Positions 1 to 8,859 of a stretch of 64,000 nucleotides of DNA are shown here, piece by piece (the first letter of the stretch is position 1; each line of letters starts with the position of its first letter). Both the position numbers and the translations under genes were made by a program. The DNA is taken from the NCBI RefSeq assembly GCF_004798965.1, contig NZ_SDSD01000008.1:104516-168515 (forward strand), read 5' to 3'. This stretch comes from Onishia niordana (lineage in GTDB: Bacteria; Pseudomonadota; Gammaproteobacteria; Pseudomonadales; Halomonadaceae). Under the pieces are notes generated by a model, which had not been told where the DNA came from, made no database searches, and worked only from the letters and a program-made list of their open reading frames with translations.

Positions 1-793
1 GAGCGGCCATGATGCTGTTCTGGTGCTTGGGCTTGAGGGTAACGTTCTGGGTCAGGTCGCCACGTCCCACTGCCTGGGCAAAGGCCCTGACCTGGTAGGG
101 CTCGGCGCCGAATTCACGAAGCAACAGGCTGGTCAGCAGCGTGGCCACCAGGCTACCGATCACCAGGGCCCCCAGGCACAGGGCAATCATGGTGATCTGG
201 AAACTGTCAGCTATGCCACGTGCAACACTGGTTTCACTCTCATTGAGCTGTTCCTGCAGGGTGATGAACGCATTGATGGTGCCGAGCCAGGCAGTAAACG
301 CCGGGGCCGCTTCATCGAGCAGGAGGCGCTCGGCAGCGGCGAAATCACCGGCCTGACGTTGCTCGAGGACCTCGTCGATCAGCGGTATGGCGGTGGCCTC
401 GACACGCTGGATATCAGCCAGGCCTGTGCGTTCCTCGGCGGTGATGTCATCGCGCGAGGCGAACATGGCCTTCATCTCGGCCGACGCCTCGTGATAGTTG
501 CCCTCTAACCGCGCAATATCTTCAAGCACCGGAGCCAGCTTGGCATCGTCATTGATCAGTACCGCATCGCGTACGGCAATGGCACGGTCGTGAACGCTAC
601 CCCGATAATCGATCGCATACTGCTGTTTAACGCTGTTCACGTCGTTGATCACGCTCATGCTGTCTTCAATCAGGCTGACCTCACGCACTCCCTCTGCGGT
701 CAGAATGATGATCAACAATAGAACGCTTGCAAAGCCGGCGATCATGCGAGCACGAATGGTCGTTCCTCGGAGCCACGAAAAAATAGTGTTCAA
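1..793 (-). CDS. Methyl-accepting chemotaxis protein, N-terminal part (cut by window edge)
   Basis: Partial gene reading off the left edge. From a TTG start at 793, preceded by an AGGA ribosome site about 8 bases away, the protein begins NTIFSWLRGTTIRARM and then has a hydrophobic first membrane segment. A helical periplasmic sensor domain of about 170 residues follows, of the four-helix-bundle MCP type. A second membrane segment (around LVIGSLVATLLTSLLL) leads into the start of a HAMP linker (VGRGDLTQNVTLKPKHQNS). In the family, the missing C-terminal part carries the signalling hairpin that controls CheA. The ligand cannot be told. No ATG upstream fits better; an ATG at 745 would cut into the first membrane helix. 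Confidence 0.85.
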   Translation of the reverse strand, partial: MNTIFSWLRGTTIRARMIAGFASVLLLIIILTAEGVREVSLIEDSMSVINDVNSVKQQYAIDYRGSVHDRAIAVRDAVLINDDAKLAPVLEDIARLEGNYHEASAEMKAMFASRDDITAEERTGLADIQRVEATAIPLIDEVLEQRQAGDFAAAERLLLDEAAPAFTAWLGTINAFITLQEQLNESETSVARGIADSFQITMIALCLGALVIGSLVATLLTSLLLREFGAEPYQVRAFAQAVGRGDLTQNVTLKPKHQNSIMAA

Positions 794-1190
794 AGCGCTG
801 TTCCTGTCAGGCAAATCGGATAAGGCGCATGCACTGAGGACACACTCTGCCCCATCGCACGACCATCATGTACAAACTCTAATCAAAGTATAGTATTTGT
901 ACAACTAATACCGATCGCCAATAACATGATTCGCGCGTCAATCGCGCACAACTATCAACGAGATGTCGGCATAATGAGATTGAGCGTTAACCATCAGGCC
1001 GCCTTTATTCGCCAGGCGATATTTTTTATATGACTGTTTTTACATGACTGTTAAAGCGATGTTTTCAAAAACTTTTCCAGGGACTTCCAGAGCAAGAGGC
1101 TCCCTCCCACCCTACGGACTGCCGCGACGCAGGACGATGCCGTATGCTTAGCCGCACGATCGCGCGTGGATAAGATGAAGGGAGACAGGA
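794..1190. promoter_or_regulatory. Intergenic control region of the chemoreceptor gene
   Basis: A non-coding, AT-rich stretch between two divergent genes. On the minus strand, 963-989 reads TAAC, 15 bases, GCCGACAT. This is close to the flagellar sigma-28 promoter (TAAA-N15-GCCGATAA) and would suit a chemoreceptor, but it lies about 170 bases upstream of the start codon. An inverted repeat TGTACAAA (869-876) / TTTGTACA (896-903) lies between it and the gene and could bind a regulator. Both are pattern matches only. Nothing else recognisable. Confidence 0.3.
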
Positions 1191-1799
1191 ATGACAGGAA
1201 GGAGGCTTGCCAGGCAGGCACTGATGCCCCTGACGCTGGTCACGGCAGCGTCGATCGCCGTGGTGCTGACGACCCGGCCAGCGATGGCGCTGATGTACAA
1301 CCAGAAAGATGTTGAGCCAGCCGGTCACTGGCAGTCGATGATGCTTTCGCTGGGCGAAGAGCGCATCTACCGCGCCAGCAACCGCTACGATATGCCCGGC
1401 ACCGCCTTTTCCGTGGACTTCGCCCCGCCCGAATGCCAGCCGCGCCTGGAGCTCAGGGTCGACATGGGCGAAATCGCGAGCCGCGACGAGACCGCGAGCG
1501 CCGAGGCTACCTTGCGCATTGATCGAGAAACGCCTCATGGCGGGCCAGCAACGCTTGCCAAGGAGCGCGGCGACAGCGGCGCCTATGTGAGCCTTACCAT
1601 CGCCGCCCCGTATCGGCTGCTGCACGAGCTGAATGTCGGCGACACCCTGCGCCTTGAGATCGATGACGGCATCGAGCCCTGGTACCTGAGTTTCCAGCTG
1701 CCGGGGGCCGCCATTGCGCTCGACCGGGCAGCGCGACTATGCCATGAGGCGAGTACCGCCCCGGTCGATGAAGACCGCCCCACCGCCGACTACTTCTGA
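1191..1799 (+). CDS. Secreted protein of unknown function
   Basis: 202 residues. A basic start (MTGRRLARQ) and a hydrophobic stretch ending near AMA (residues 31-33) look like a Sec signal peptide, so the product is probably periplasmic. The remainder is soluble and contains two cysteines (about residues 81 and 184), which could form a disulphide. I do not recognise a family; the general shape (short secreted beta-rich protein) recalls IalB-like proteins but no diagnostic motif is visible. A good ribosome site (GGGAGACAGGA) sits just before the ATG. It stands alone, convergent with the TPM/LemA operon, so context gives no hint of a role. Confidence 0.6.
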   Translation: MTGRRLARQALMPLTLVTAASIAVVLTTRPAMALMYNQKDVEPAGHWQSMMLSLGEERIYRASNRYDMPGTAFSVDFAPPECQPRLELRVDMGEIASRDETASAEATLRIDRETPHGGPATLAKERGDSGAYVSLTIAAPYRLLHELNVGDTLRLEIDDGIEPWYLSFQLPGAAIALDRAARLCHEASTAPVDEDRPTADYF

Positions 1800-1863
1800 G
1801 CGTCAAGCGGAGGGGCGAGAGGCGTGATGAGGTGGGTGATGAGGTGGGTGACGCGAGCGGCGC

Positions 1864-2481
1864 CTAGTCGAGGACGACCAGACGATTGGGCAGCTCGTCG
1901 CGCGTATGGGTAGCGGGTACCTCGCGTTTGAGGTGCTCTCCGCATGACTCGATGCATTCCACGAAGCCGCGTCCCGTCTCACCCTGGCGCACGCGACGGG
2001 TGAAGTCGGCGACGATGCCCTGCCAAGTGTCATCGCCGAGCCGCTCGGAGATGCCTCGGTCGACCAGGATTTCCACGTAGCGCTCGGCCTCCGAAACGAA
2101 GATCAGCACCCCGGTGCCTGCTTCGGTGTGGTGCAGGTTCTGCTCCAGAAACTGGCGGCGGGCCAGGTTCGAGGCGCGCCAGTGGCGAACCGCGCGGGGA
2201 ATGAGCCGGGTGGTAATGGCAGGGTGCCGGCACACCAGCGCCGCCACCACGAAGGTGGCCCACTGAATGAGCAGCAGGCTGGTGGCGTCCCACCAGCCCG
2301 GAAAATAGTTGATTGCACCGGGGACTACCAGGGCCAGGATGCCGGCCCACAGCAGCGGGATATAGGCGTAATCATCGGCCCGGGCGGCCAGCACGGTGAC
2401 CAGTTCAGCATCGGTCTCGCGCTCGATACGCTGGATCGTCTCGGCCACCTCAAGCTGTTCGCTGTCGCTCAGTAACGCCAT
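1864..2481 (-). CDS. TPM-domain membrane protein (last gene of LemA operon)
   Basis: 205 residues. The N-terminal part (LSDSEQLEVAETIQRIERET, then DAELVTVLAARADDYAYIP) is typical of the shorter TPM-domain proteins that accompany YgcG/LemA. Two hydrophobic segments (residues about 40-58 and 66-84) follow, and the C-terminal half contains the recurring ILVDRGISERLGDDTWQGIV stretch with a closing helical region. It is the third gene of a minus-strand operon after lemA and the YgcG-like gene. TPM proteins are envelope-associated and in plants related domains act as phosphatases; the bacterial role is poorly known. The C-terminal tail (about 40 residues, RTHTRDELPNRLVVLD type) looks unstructured. 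Confidence 0.75.
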   Translation of the reverse strand: MALLSDSEQLEVAETIQRIERETDAELVTVLAARADDYAYIPLLWAGILALVVPGAINYFPGWWDATSLLLIQWATFVVAALVCRHPAITTRLIPRAVRHWRASNLARRQFLEQNLHHTEAGTGVLIFVSEAERYVEILVDRGISERLGDDTWQGIVADFTRRVRQGETGRGFVECIESCGEHLKREVPATHTRDELPNRLVVLD

Positions 2482-2508
2482 GGGGTATCTGTACTCGCTT
2501 GAAAGGAT

Positions 2509-3258
2509 TTACCAGTCACCGGAGGCACCACCGCCCCCGAAACCACCACCACCGCCGCCGAAGCCTCCGCCACCGCCGAGACCTCCGCCGCCACCCTGGC
2601 CGCCCCGGCCTCCGAGCGCGGCACCAAGCAGCAGACCGCCCAGCAGTCCACGACCGCCGCGACCGCCACGCAGGAAGCCGGTCATGACCAGCAGCAGGAT
2701 GAAGAACAGCACTGACTTCGGCCCGTCCGGCGCCTGCCTGCCCTCTGCCGAGGCGGTATCAGCGGTGGCGAGCGGGTCACCCCCCAGGACCTGGATCATC
2801 GCCTGGGTGCCTTCGCGGATACCGCGGGCGAACTCTCCTTCCCGGAAGGCCGGCGTGATCACCTGGGTGATGATCACTGAAGACTGCGCATCGGTCAGGC
2901 GCCCTTCGAGCCCATAGCCGACCTCGATGCGCACCTTGCGCTCCTCTCGGGCCACGATCAGCAGCGCGCCATTGTCCTCGCCCTCCTGGCCGATGCCCCA
3001 GTGACGCCCCAGCTGATAGCCGTACTCCTCGATGGTGCGCCCCTGCAGGTTGGGCAGCGTGACCACTACCACCTGCTCGGTGGTGTCCTGCTCGTGCGCC
3101 GCCAGCATCTCGGCGAGGTTCGTTTCATCAGCGCTATCAAGCATCTCGGCCTGATCGACGACACGACCACTGAGCTCCGGGAATTCAGGCTGCTGTGCCT
3201 GGACGCCCAGCGCCACGAGCAGCAGCAGGACGACGGGCAGTTGCCGGAAGAGTCGCAT
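2509..3258 (-). CDS. YgcG/TPM-domain secreted protein with Gly-rich tail
   Basis: 249 residues. A signal peptide (residues 1-21, ending VQAQQ) precedes a TPM domain with the expected features: GRVVDQAEMLDS near the start, then VVVVTLPNLQGRTIEEYGYQ, GIGQEGEDNGALLIVA and RKVRIEVGYGLEGRLTD. A membrane segment (about residues 185-200) is followed by a long Gly/Arg-rich tail that ends in GASGDW, as in YgcG proteins. It overlaps the end of lemA by one base, so the two are surely co-transcribed; LemA and YgcG are a widespread pair of envelope proteins, but the shared function is not settled. The Gly tail is coded by repetitive GGY codons and is prone to slippage. Confidence 0.85.
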   Translation of the reverse strand: MRLFRQLPVVLLLLVALGVQAQQPEFPELSGRVVDQAEMLDSADETNLAEMLAAHEQDTTEQVVVVTLPNLQGRTIEEYGYQLGRHWGIGQEGEDNGALLIVAREERKVRIEVGYGLEGRLTDAQSSVIITQVITPAFREGEFARGIREGTQAMIQVLGGDPLATADTASAEGRQAPDGPKSVLFFILLLVMTGFLRGGRGGRGLLGGLLLGAALGGRGGQGGGGGLGGGGGFGGGGGGFGGGGASGDW

Positions 3259-3875
3259 CAGAAGGACACCTCAGGCGCCTGATCGGCGTCGGTCGCCGTG
3301 GCCTCGAAGGTCTCGCGGATTTCCATCTCGCTGTACAGAACGCTGTGCCAGAGGCGCCCCGGGAAGGTGCGAATCTCGGTGTTGTAGCGCTCGACCGCGG
3401 CGATGAAGTCGCGACGTGCGACCGCGATACGATTCTCGGTGCCTTCAAGCTGGGACTGCAGCGCCAGGAAGTTCTGGTTGGACTTGAGATCCGGGTAGCG
3501 CTCCGAGACCGCCATCAGCCGGCTAAGTGCACTGGAGAGCTCACCCTGTGCCTGCTGGAACTGCTGCAGCTTCTCGGGGTTGTTGAGGATGCTCTCGTCG
3601 ACCTGGATGGAGGTCGCCTTGGAGCGGGCTTCGATCACCGCAGTCAGCGTCTCCTGCTCTTGGCGGGCGTATCCCTTGACGGTCTCTACCAGATTGGGGA
3701 TCAAGTCGGCTCGCCGCTGATACTGGTTTTCCACCTGCGACCAGGCTGACTTCACCTGCTCGTCATAGGTCGGCAGGTTATTCACGCCGCAGCCCGATAG
3801 CAGCATGGCCACGAGCAACAAGAAGGCCGCACGCCAGGCGATGCGGTAGGGGGTCACCCCGAGTGTGGCTTGCAT
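3258..3875 (-). CDS. lemA: LemA family lipoprotein
   Basis: 205 residues from the ATG at 3875; an upstream in-frame ATG at 3926 is less likely because it would put a charged leader before the signal sequence. The start is MQATLGV, then a hydrophobic stretch ending in the lipobox LLSGC, so this member is probably a lipoprotein. The LemA domain is clear: NNLPTYDEQVKSAWSQVENQ, RRADLIPNLVETVKGYA, then long helices and the ending YNTEIRTFPGRLW. LemA proteins are coiled, envelope-anchored proteins found next to TPM-domain proteins, as here. It heads the minus-strand lemA/ygcG-like/TPM operon. Confidence 0.88.
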   Translation of the reverse strand: MQATLGVTPYRIAWRAAFLLLVAMLLSGCGVNNLPTYDEQVKSAWSQVENQYQRRADLIPNLVETVKGYARQEQETLTAVIEARSKATSIQVDESILNNPEKLQQFQQAQGELSSALSRLMAVSERYPDLKSNQNFLALQSQLEGTENRIAVARRDFIAAVERYNTEIRTFPGRLWHSVLYSEMEIRETFEATATDADQAPEVSF

Positions 3876-3956
3876 GATTGGTACGCTTCCCCGTCTGGTT
3901 GGCCGATGTCTGCTCTCACGGTACACGGTGGCGGCCGGCGCGAGAAGTCGAGGCCC

Positions 3957-4427
3957 TTAGTGAGTGCCCTGCAAGGGTATCAGCGGCTCCATCTCGAGGT
4001 GAGTCGTATAGCGTCGATGAGCCTCGCAATCCGTCATGATCGTGCAGCCGCCGCCGTCACTGACCTTCAGGTACCAGCGCCCCACTGCCAGCACGCGGAC
4101 CAGGCGGAAGTTCTCGCCTTCACCGCTGCGCCAGTCCCGCGCCACCACTTGTCCGTCGGCATTATAGAGCGTGGCGTTGGGGTCTAGCGTGAAGCCGCTG
4201 GCCGGCGTCTCGCTCTCGAGCCTCACCCGCGCCGGCACCGCAAGGCTGAACGCATAGACATCGACGCCCGGCCCCAACCAGCCGTCCTTCGGCTCACCGG
4301 GCACCAGTTCGATGGCCCGAGCTTCGCGCGAGACAGGCGTGGCGCAGCCCGCGAGCACGCCCATGAGCATCAGCCCCACAAGCGCGGGTACTGCGCGCCC
4401 TTGCCACCGCGCAAACGTCATACCCAT
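3957..4427 (-). CDS. Putative lipoprotein of unknown function
   Basis: 156 residues from the ATG at 4427, chosen because GAGGAGGG lies about 5 bases upstream; the reading frame stays open to 4448. The N-terminus carries a signal peptide with the lipobox VLAGC, so the mature protein should be lipid-anchored. The mature part resembles a small beta-sandwich of the pre-peptidase C-terminal type (VDVYAFSLAVPARVRLESE, TLYNADGQVVARD, VGRWYLKVSDGGGC), and two cysteines near the end may pair. This fold assignment is my inference. It faces away from the carnitine operon and shares no obvious function with it. Confidence 0.55.
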   Translation of the reverse strand: MGMTFARWQGRAVPALVGLMLMGVLAGCATPVSREARAIELVPGEPKDGWLGPGVDVYAFSLAVPARVRLESETPASGFTLDPNATLYNADGQVVARDWRSGEGENFRLVRVLAVGRWYLKVSDGGGCTIMTDCEAHRRYTTHLEMEPLIPLQGTH

Positions 4428-4609
4428 CGCGCCCTCCTCTCGACTCAATTCGCTTCACCTCAGTCTAGTTGATCGTGCCTGGCCGCTCGCACTTGGCATG
4501 GGCGACCCAAAGGCTGTCGTCTTATGTCAATTAAATGACGGCTTATGCGCACTTTATCTATCAAACATCACCGAGACTAAGGCCATATTCCACAACGGAG
4601 CCGATGAGC

Positions 4610-5518
4610 ATGAACCGTAATGTCATCATGACCTGCGCCATCACTGGCGCCGGCGACACCGCCAACAAGAACCCCAATGTCCCGGTCACCCCCAAGCAGA
4701 TCGCCGACGACTGCATCGCCGCCGCCAAGGCCGGCGCCAGCGTCGCCCATATTCACGTCCGCGATCCCGAAACCGGCGGCATCAGCCACTCCACCGAGCA
4801 CTTCCGTGAGGTGATGGAGCGCGTCCGCGAGGCGGATACCGACATCGTCATGAACATCACCGCCGGCGGCGGCGGCGACTGGATTCCCGACGCCACCGAT
4901 CCGACCCGCGGCGGCCCGGGCACCGACATCCAGACCCCGGCCGAGCGTCACGCGCCGGTTGGCGAGCTGCTGCCGGAACTGTGCACCCTGGACTGCGGCA
5001 GCCTCAACTTCGGCGACATGGTCTACGTCAACACCGCCGACTGGCTGCGCGAGCATGCGCGCCTGGTGCAGGCCGCCGGCGTCAAGCCGGAGCTCGAGTG
5101 CTTCGACCTGGGCCACGTCTGGTTCGCCCGCCAGCTGCAGCAGGAAGGCCTGCTCGACGGCGACCCGCTGTTCCAGCTGTGCCTGGGCATTCCCTGGGGC
5201 GCCGAGGCAGATACCGAAACCATGCTGGCCATGCGCAACAAGCTGCCGGATACCGCCAACTGGGCGGCCTTCGGCATCGGCCGTCACCAGATGCCGATGG
5301 TCGCCCAAGCGATGCTGCTCGGCGGCCACGTCCGCGTCGGCCTGGAAGACAACCTCTATCTCAGCAAGGGCGTGCCGGCCACCAATGCAAGCCTGGTCGA
5401 GAAGGCTGCCGGCATCGTCGACAACCTCGGTGGGCGCGTCATGACCCCGGCCGAGACTCGCGCCCACCTCAAGCTGCGCGACCCCAAGACCGGTCAGATC
5501 GTGGGAGGTGAGGCATGA
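4610..5518 (+). CDS. cdhC: 3-dehydrocarnitine cleavage enzyme (BKACE family, CdhC-like)
   Basis: 302 residues of the BKACE (DUF849) family. In carnitine-degrading bacteria this enzyme condenses 3-dehydrocarnitine with acetyl-CoA to give betainyl-CoA and acetoacetate. The zinc ligands of the family are visible as H47 and H49 in VAHIHVRDP, and the TIM-barrel landmarks [20 protein letters not shown] and GIGRHQMPM are present. ATG 4610 is preferred over ATG 4604 because GGAG lies 9 rather than 3 bases upstream. It starts the operon and overlaps the dehydrogenase gene by four bases (ATGA). The neighbours make a carnitine role much more likely than lysine fermentation (Kce). Codons 19-21 contain AACAAGAA, a possible Crc/Hfq target. 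Confidence 0.88.
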   Translation: MNRNVIMTCAITGAGDTANKNPNVPVTPKQIADDCIAAAKAGASVAHIHVRDPETGGISHSTEHFREVMERVREADTDIVMNITAGGGGDWIPDATDPTRGGPGTDIQTPAERHAPVGELLPELCTLDCGSLNFGDMVYVNTADWLREHARLVQAAGVKPELECFDLGHVWFARQLQQEGLLDGDPLFQLCLGIPWGAEADTETMLAMRNKLPDTANWAAFGIGRHQMPMVAQAMLLGGHVRVGLEDNLYLSKGVPATNASLVEKAAGIVDNLGGRVMTPAETRAHLKLRDPKTGQIVGGEA

Positions 5519-6486
5519 GCCAGCAACCTTCCACGAAGAAACTAGCCGTCATCGGCACCGGCGTGATCGGCAACGGCTGGATCGCCCGGGCACTCGCCAA
5601 CGGCTGGGACGTGGTCGCCTTCGACCCGGCCCCGGACGCCGAGACCCGCACCCGCGCCTTCGTCGCCAATGCCTGGGCCTCACTTGAAAAGGACGGCCTG
5701 GCCGACGGCGCCTCACCGGAGCGCCTGCGCTTCGCGCCGAGCCTCGAGGAGGCCGTCGTCGGCGCCGACCTGATCCAGGAGAACGTGCCCGAGCGTCTGC
5801 CGCTCAAGCAGGAGATCCTGGCCGCCATCGACGCTGCCGCCGATGCGCAGGTGGTGATTGGCTCTTCTACCTCCGGCTTCAAACCGACCGATCTGCAGAA
5901 GGACTGCCAGAAGGCGCCCGGCCGCGTGATCGTCGCCCACCCCTTCAACCCCGTCTATCTGTTACCGCTGGTCGAGCTGGTCGGTGGCGAGCACACCACC
6001 GAGGCGCTGCTGGAAGGGGCCCGCGAGGACTATCAGCGCCTGGCCATGCGCCCGCTGATCGTGCGTCGCGAGATCGAGGGGCACATCGCCGACCGCCTGA
6101 TGGAGGCGCTATGGCGCGAGGCCCTGCACCTGGTCAACGATGGCGTCGCCACCACCGAGGAGATCGACGCCGCCGTGGTCTACGGCTGTGGCCTGCGCTG
6201 GTCGCTGATGGGCACCTTCCTGACCTTCCACCTGGCCGGAGGCGAGCCGGGCATGCGCCACATGCTCGAGCAGTTCGGCCCGGCGCTGAAGCTGCCCTGG
6301 ACCAAGCTCGAGGCCCCGGAGCTCACCGATGAGCTGATCGACAAGGTCGTGGAAGGCTGCGAGTTCCAGGCCGCCGGTCGCCCGGTCGCCGAGCTGGACC
6401 GTCGTCGCGACGACTTCCTGGTCGAGCTGCTGGCCCTGACCCGCAAGTACTGGCCGGAGGCCGAAGGCCTCGAGGGGCGCATCTGA
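5515..6486 (+). CDS. cdhA: L-carnitine 3-dehydrogenase
   Basis: 323 residues of the 3-hydroxyacyl-CoA dehydrogenase superfamily. The NAD-binding Rossmann motif GTGVIGNG is at residues 14-21, followed by VAFDPAP, and the signature [16 protein letters not shown] is in the middle; the helical dimerisation domain follows ([20 protein letters not shown]). The enzyme oxidises L-carnitine to 3-dehydrocarnitine with NAD+. Position between the BKACE gene and a small hot-dog thioesterase, all overlapping, is the standard carnitine catabolic arrangement known from Pseudomonas and rhizobia. The length matches single-domain carnitine dehydrogenases; in some species it is fused to the thioesterase, whereas here they are separate. 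Confidence 0.9.
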   Translation: MSQQPSTKKLAVIGTGVIGNGWIARALANGWDVVAFDPAPDAETRTRAFVANAWASLEKDGLADGASPERLRFAPSLEEAVVGADLIQENVPERLPLKQEILAAIDAAADAQVVIGSSTSGFKPTDLQKDCQKAPGRVIVAHPFNPVYLLPLVELVGGEHTTEALLEGAREDYQRLAMRPLIVRREIEGHIADRLMEALWREALHLVNDGVATTEEIDAAVVYGCGLRWSLMGTFLTFHLAGGEPGMRHMLEQFGPALKLPWTKLEAPELTDELIDKVVEGCEFQAAGRPVAELDRRRDDFLVELLALTRKYWPEAEGLEGRI

Positions 6487-6953
6487 TGCGGCTGCTCAAG
6501 CTCACGGTGCCCCACGAATGGGTTGACTACAACGGCCACATGAACGACGCCGAGTACGCGCGCGCCTTCTCGCTGGGCGTCGAGGCGCTGATGGCCCACA
6601 TCGGGCTGGATGCCGCGGGTCGCCAGGCCCACGACCTGACCGTCTACACCCTGGAGACCCACCTCTGCTATCGGGCCGAGGCGCACGAAGGCCAGACGCT
6701 CAGTGTCGAGGTGCTGCTGCTGGATCATGACGCCAAGCGCCAGCATGTGCTGTTCACGCTGACCGACGCCGAGGGCAACACCATCGCCACCAGTGAGCAG
6801 ATGCTGATGGCGATGAGCATCAGTGGCGGTCGCCCGACCCCCTGCCCGGACGCGGTCGCCGAGCGCATCGCGGCGCTGCCGCAGCCGACCAGTGCAGAGG
6901 AATGGCCCAAGGCCGCCGGCCGCCGCATTGGCCTGCCGCCGGCCAAGCGCTGA
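6486..6953 (+). CDS. cdhB: Betainyl-CoA thioesterase (hot-dog fold)
   Basis: 155 residues of the 4-hydroxybenzoyl-CoA thioesterase-like hot-dog family. The N-terminal VPHEWVDYNGHMNDAEYARA contains the family's Asp/Asn-Gly-His-x-Asn active-site segment. In the carnitine pathway the protein hydrolyses betainyl-CoA to glycine betaine and CoA, closing the route begun by the two preceding genes. The start overlaps the dehydrogenase stop codon (TGATG). The C-terminus is a little longer and basic (AAGRRIGLPPAKR). A GC-rich hairpin (6988-7008) follows the gene. Confidence 0.85.
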   Translation: MRLLKLTVPHEWVDYNGHMNDAEYARAFSLGVEALMAHIGLDAAGRQAHDLTVYTLETHLCYRAEAHEGQTLSVEVLLLDHDAKRQHVLFTLTDAEGNTIATSEQMLMAMSISGGRPTPCPDAVAERIAALPQPTSAEEWPKAAGRRIGLPPAKR

Positions 6954-6985
6954 CGCTGCCTGCAGAGGAACCCAAACGTCAACAT

Positions 6986-7010
6986 GCCGCCCGGCTCTCG
7001 TCGGGCGGTT
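6986..7010 (+). terminator. GC-rich hairpin between thioesterase and BCCT genes
   Basis: CCGCCCG at 6987-6993 pairs with CGGGCGG at 7002-7008 around an 8-base loop, followed by TTTC. It could act as a weak terminator or as a pause/processing site that lowers BCCT expression relative to the enzymes. It has only three T residues after the stem. Confidence 0.4.
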
Positions 7011-7052
7011 TCGGGATCACCGGCCCGACGACCGGCTCAAGAGGATTACGCT

Positions 7053-8729
7053 ATCGCTACTTCGACTCCCCCCTCACCCTCGCGCCGGGACAGCCATGAG
7101 GTCGAGACCTCGACCGACTATATGGTCACCGAGCTGTCCCAGGGCGGCTTCTTCCGCGGCATGCACAAGGGCATGACCATCACCGCCTCGCTGATGGTGC
7201 TGGCCTTCGTCCTGTTCACCGCCGTGATGCCCGATTTCGCCAGCGGCCTGTTCGGTACCACCCGCACCTGGATCGAGACCACCTTCAGCCGCTACTACCT
7301 GATCACCGTGGTGATACTGCTGGCGGTCTGCGGCTATGTCGTCATCAGCCGCCATGGCAGCGTGCGCCTGGGCCCCGACGACAGCCGCCCCGACTTCAGC
7401 AACTTCGCCTGGTTCTCGATGCTGTTCTCGGCCGGCATCGGCATCGGCATCCTGTTCTTCGGCGTCGCCGAGCCGGTCTTCTACTTCGACAATACCGGCG
7501 CCTTCGGCTACCCGAACAACCCCCACGCCGACATGGCCGGCGCCACCGCCATGAACCATGAGCGGGCCATCGACGCCCTGCGGGTATCGGTCTTCCACTG
7601 GGGCCTGCACGGCTGGGCGATCTACGTGATCGTCGGCATGTCGCTGGCCTACTTCGCCTACCGCAAGGGCCTGCCACTGGCGCTGCGCTCGGCGCTCTAT
7701 CCCTTCATCGGCGAACGCATCTTCGGCCCCATCGGCCATACCGTGGATATCCTCGGCGTGCTCGGCTGCGTGTTCGGCGTCGCCACCTCGCTGGGGCTCG
7801 GCGTCAGCCAGATGGCCGTGGGCCTGGAGCGCCTGGTCGGCACCGACCCGGGGCTCAATACCCAGCTGGTGCTGATCGCCATGATCTCGCTGGTGTCGGT
7901 CCTCTCGGCAGTCTCCGGTGTCCAGCGGGGCATCAAGATCATCTCGGAGATGAACATCTGGATCTCGGTGGCCGTGGTCGGCACCTTCCTGATCGGTGGC
8001 CCGACCCTGTGGCTGGTGGGCGCCTTCGGCGAGACCGTGGTGGACTATGCCCTCAACTTCATCCCCATGGGCCTGTGGTTCGCGGAAGATGAAGGCACGG
8101 CGCAGTGGCAGCAGGGCTGGACCATTTTCTACTGGGGCTGGTGGCTGGCCTGGGCGCCGTTCGTCGGCATCTTCATCGCCCGCATCTCCCGCGGCCGCAC
8201 CCTGCGCGAGTTCGTGCTCGGCGTGCTGCTGGTGCCGACGATGATCATCTTCGTCTGGCTGATCATCTTCGGCGGCAACGCCCTCCATCAGGAACTGACC
8301 GCTGCGGGCGGGCCGGGCAGTGCCGGCATCACCGAGCTGGTCAATGCCTGGAACCTGCCGGCCGCGCTGTTCGCCACCGCCGACGGCATTGCCGGCACCG
8401 GTACCTTCGGCTGGACGCTATCGGCGCTGATGGTCTTCCTGCTGATGAGCTGGTTCGTGACCTCCTCGGATTCCGGCACCCTGGTGCTGACCACCATCCT
8501 GTCGCTGGGCAACGAGGAACCGCCGAAGCGCTTCCGGATCTTCTGGGGCACGGCGATCGGCCTGGTGGCCGCCGTCTTGCTGGTGGCCGGGGGCCTCAAG
8601 GCGCTGCAGACCGCGCTGATCGCCGCGGCCCTGCCGCTGAGCGTGGTGATCCTGGTGATGACCGCCGGCGTGCTGGTCTCGTTGTTCCGGGAATCCCGTA
8701 AACGTCGACAGGCGGTCGAGGCGTCCTGA
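7053..8729 (+). CDS. BCCT-family betaine/carnitine transporter
   Basis: About 558 residues of a betaine/carnitine/choline transporter with 12 predicted membrane helices. The BCCT hallmarks are visible: SAGIGIGILFFGVAEPVFYF, FHWGLHGWAIY, and WQQGWTIFYWGWWLAWAPFVG with ARISRGRTLREF. It ends the carnitine operon, so L-carnitine or butyrobetaine is the likely substrate. The start is uncertain: the frame is open from ATG 6984, but that region holds a GC-rich hairpin and a poorly placed ribosome site. AAGAGG at 7039-7044 lies 8 bases before ATC at 7053, giving a start IATSTPPSPS; the next ATG is 7122, without a visible ribosome site. The product call does not depend on this choice. Confidence 0.85.
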   Translation: MATSTPPSPSRRDSHEVETSTDYMVTELSQGGFFRGMHKGMTITASLMVLAFVLFTAVMPDFASGLFGTTRTWIETTFSRYYLITVVILLAVCGYVVISRHGSVRLGPDDSRPDFSNFAWFSMLFSAGIGIGILFFGVAEPVFYFDNTGAFGYPNNPHADMAGATAMNHERAIDALRVSVFHWGLHGWAIYVIVGMSLAYFAYRKGLPLALRSALYPFIGERIFGPIGHTVDILGVLGCVFGVATSLGLGVSQMAVGLERLVGTDPGLNTQLVLIAMISLVSVLSAVSGVQRGIKIISEMNIWISVAVVGTFLIGGPTLWLVGAFGETVVDYALNFIPMGLWFAEDEGTAQWQQGWTIFYWGWWLAWAPFVGIFIARISRGRTLREFVLGVLLVPTMIIFVWLIIFGGNALHQELTAAGGPGSAGITELVNAWNLPAALFATADGIAGTGTFGWTLSALMVFLLMSWFVTSSDSGTLVLTTILSLGNEEPPKRFRIFWGTAIGLVAAVLLVAGGLKALQTALIAAALPLSVVILVMTAGVLVSLFRESRKRRQAVEAS

Positions 8730-8859
8730 CGCCTTAGTCGCCCCGGCCGAGGCGGCGACGCGGATGTCGTCGCCTCGGCCTTTCCTCCCCTCTGTGGCGT
8801 CGCCTCCCCATTGCGGTACACTCGTCGGCACTTCGAGCGCCCAGGCGAACTCCTCCTCC

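Noticed and set aside
7074..8288. 404-codon frame opposite the BCCT gene
   Set aside because: Asp/His/Gln-rich translation typical of antisense frames in GC-rich DNA.
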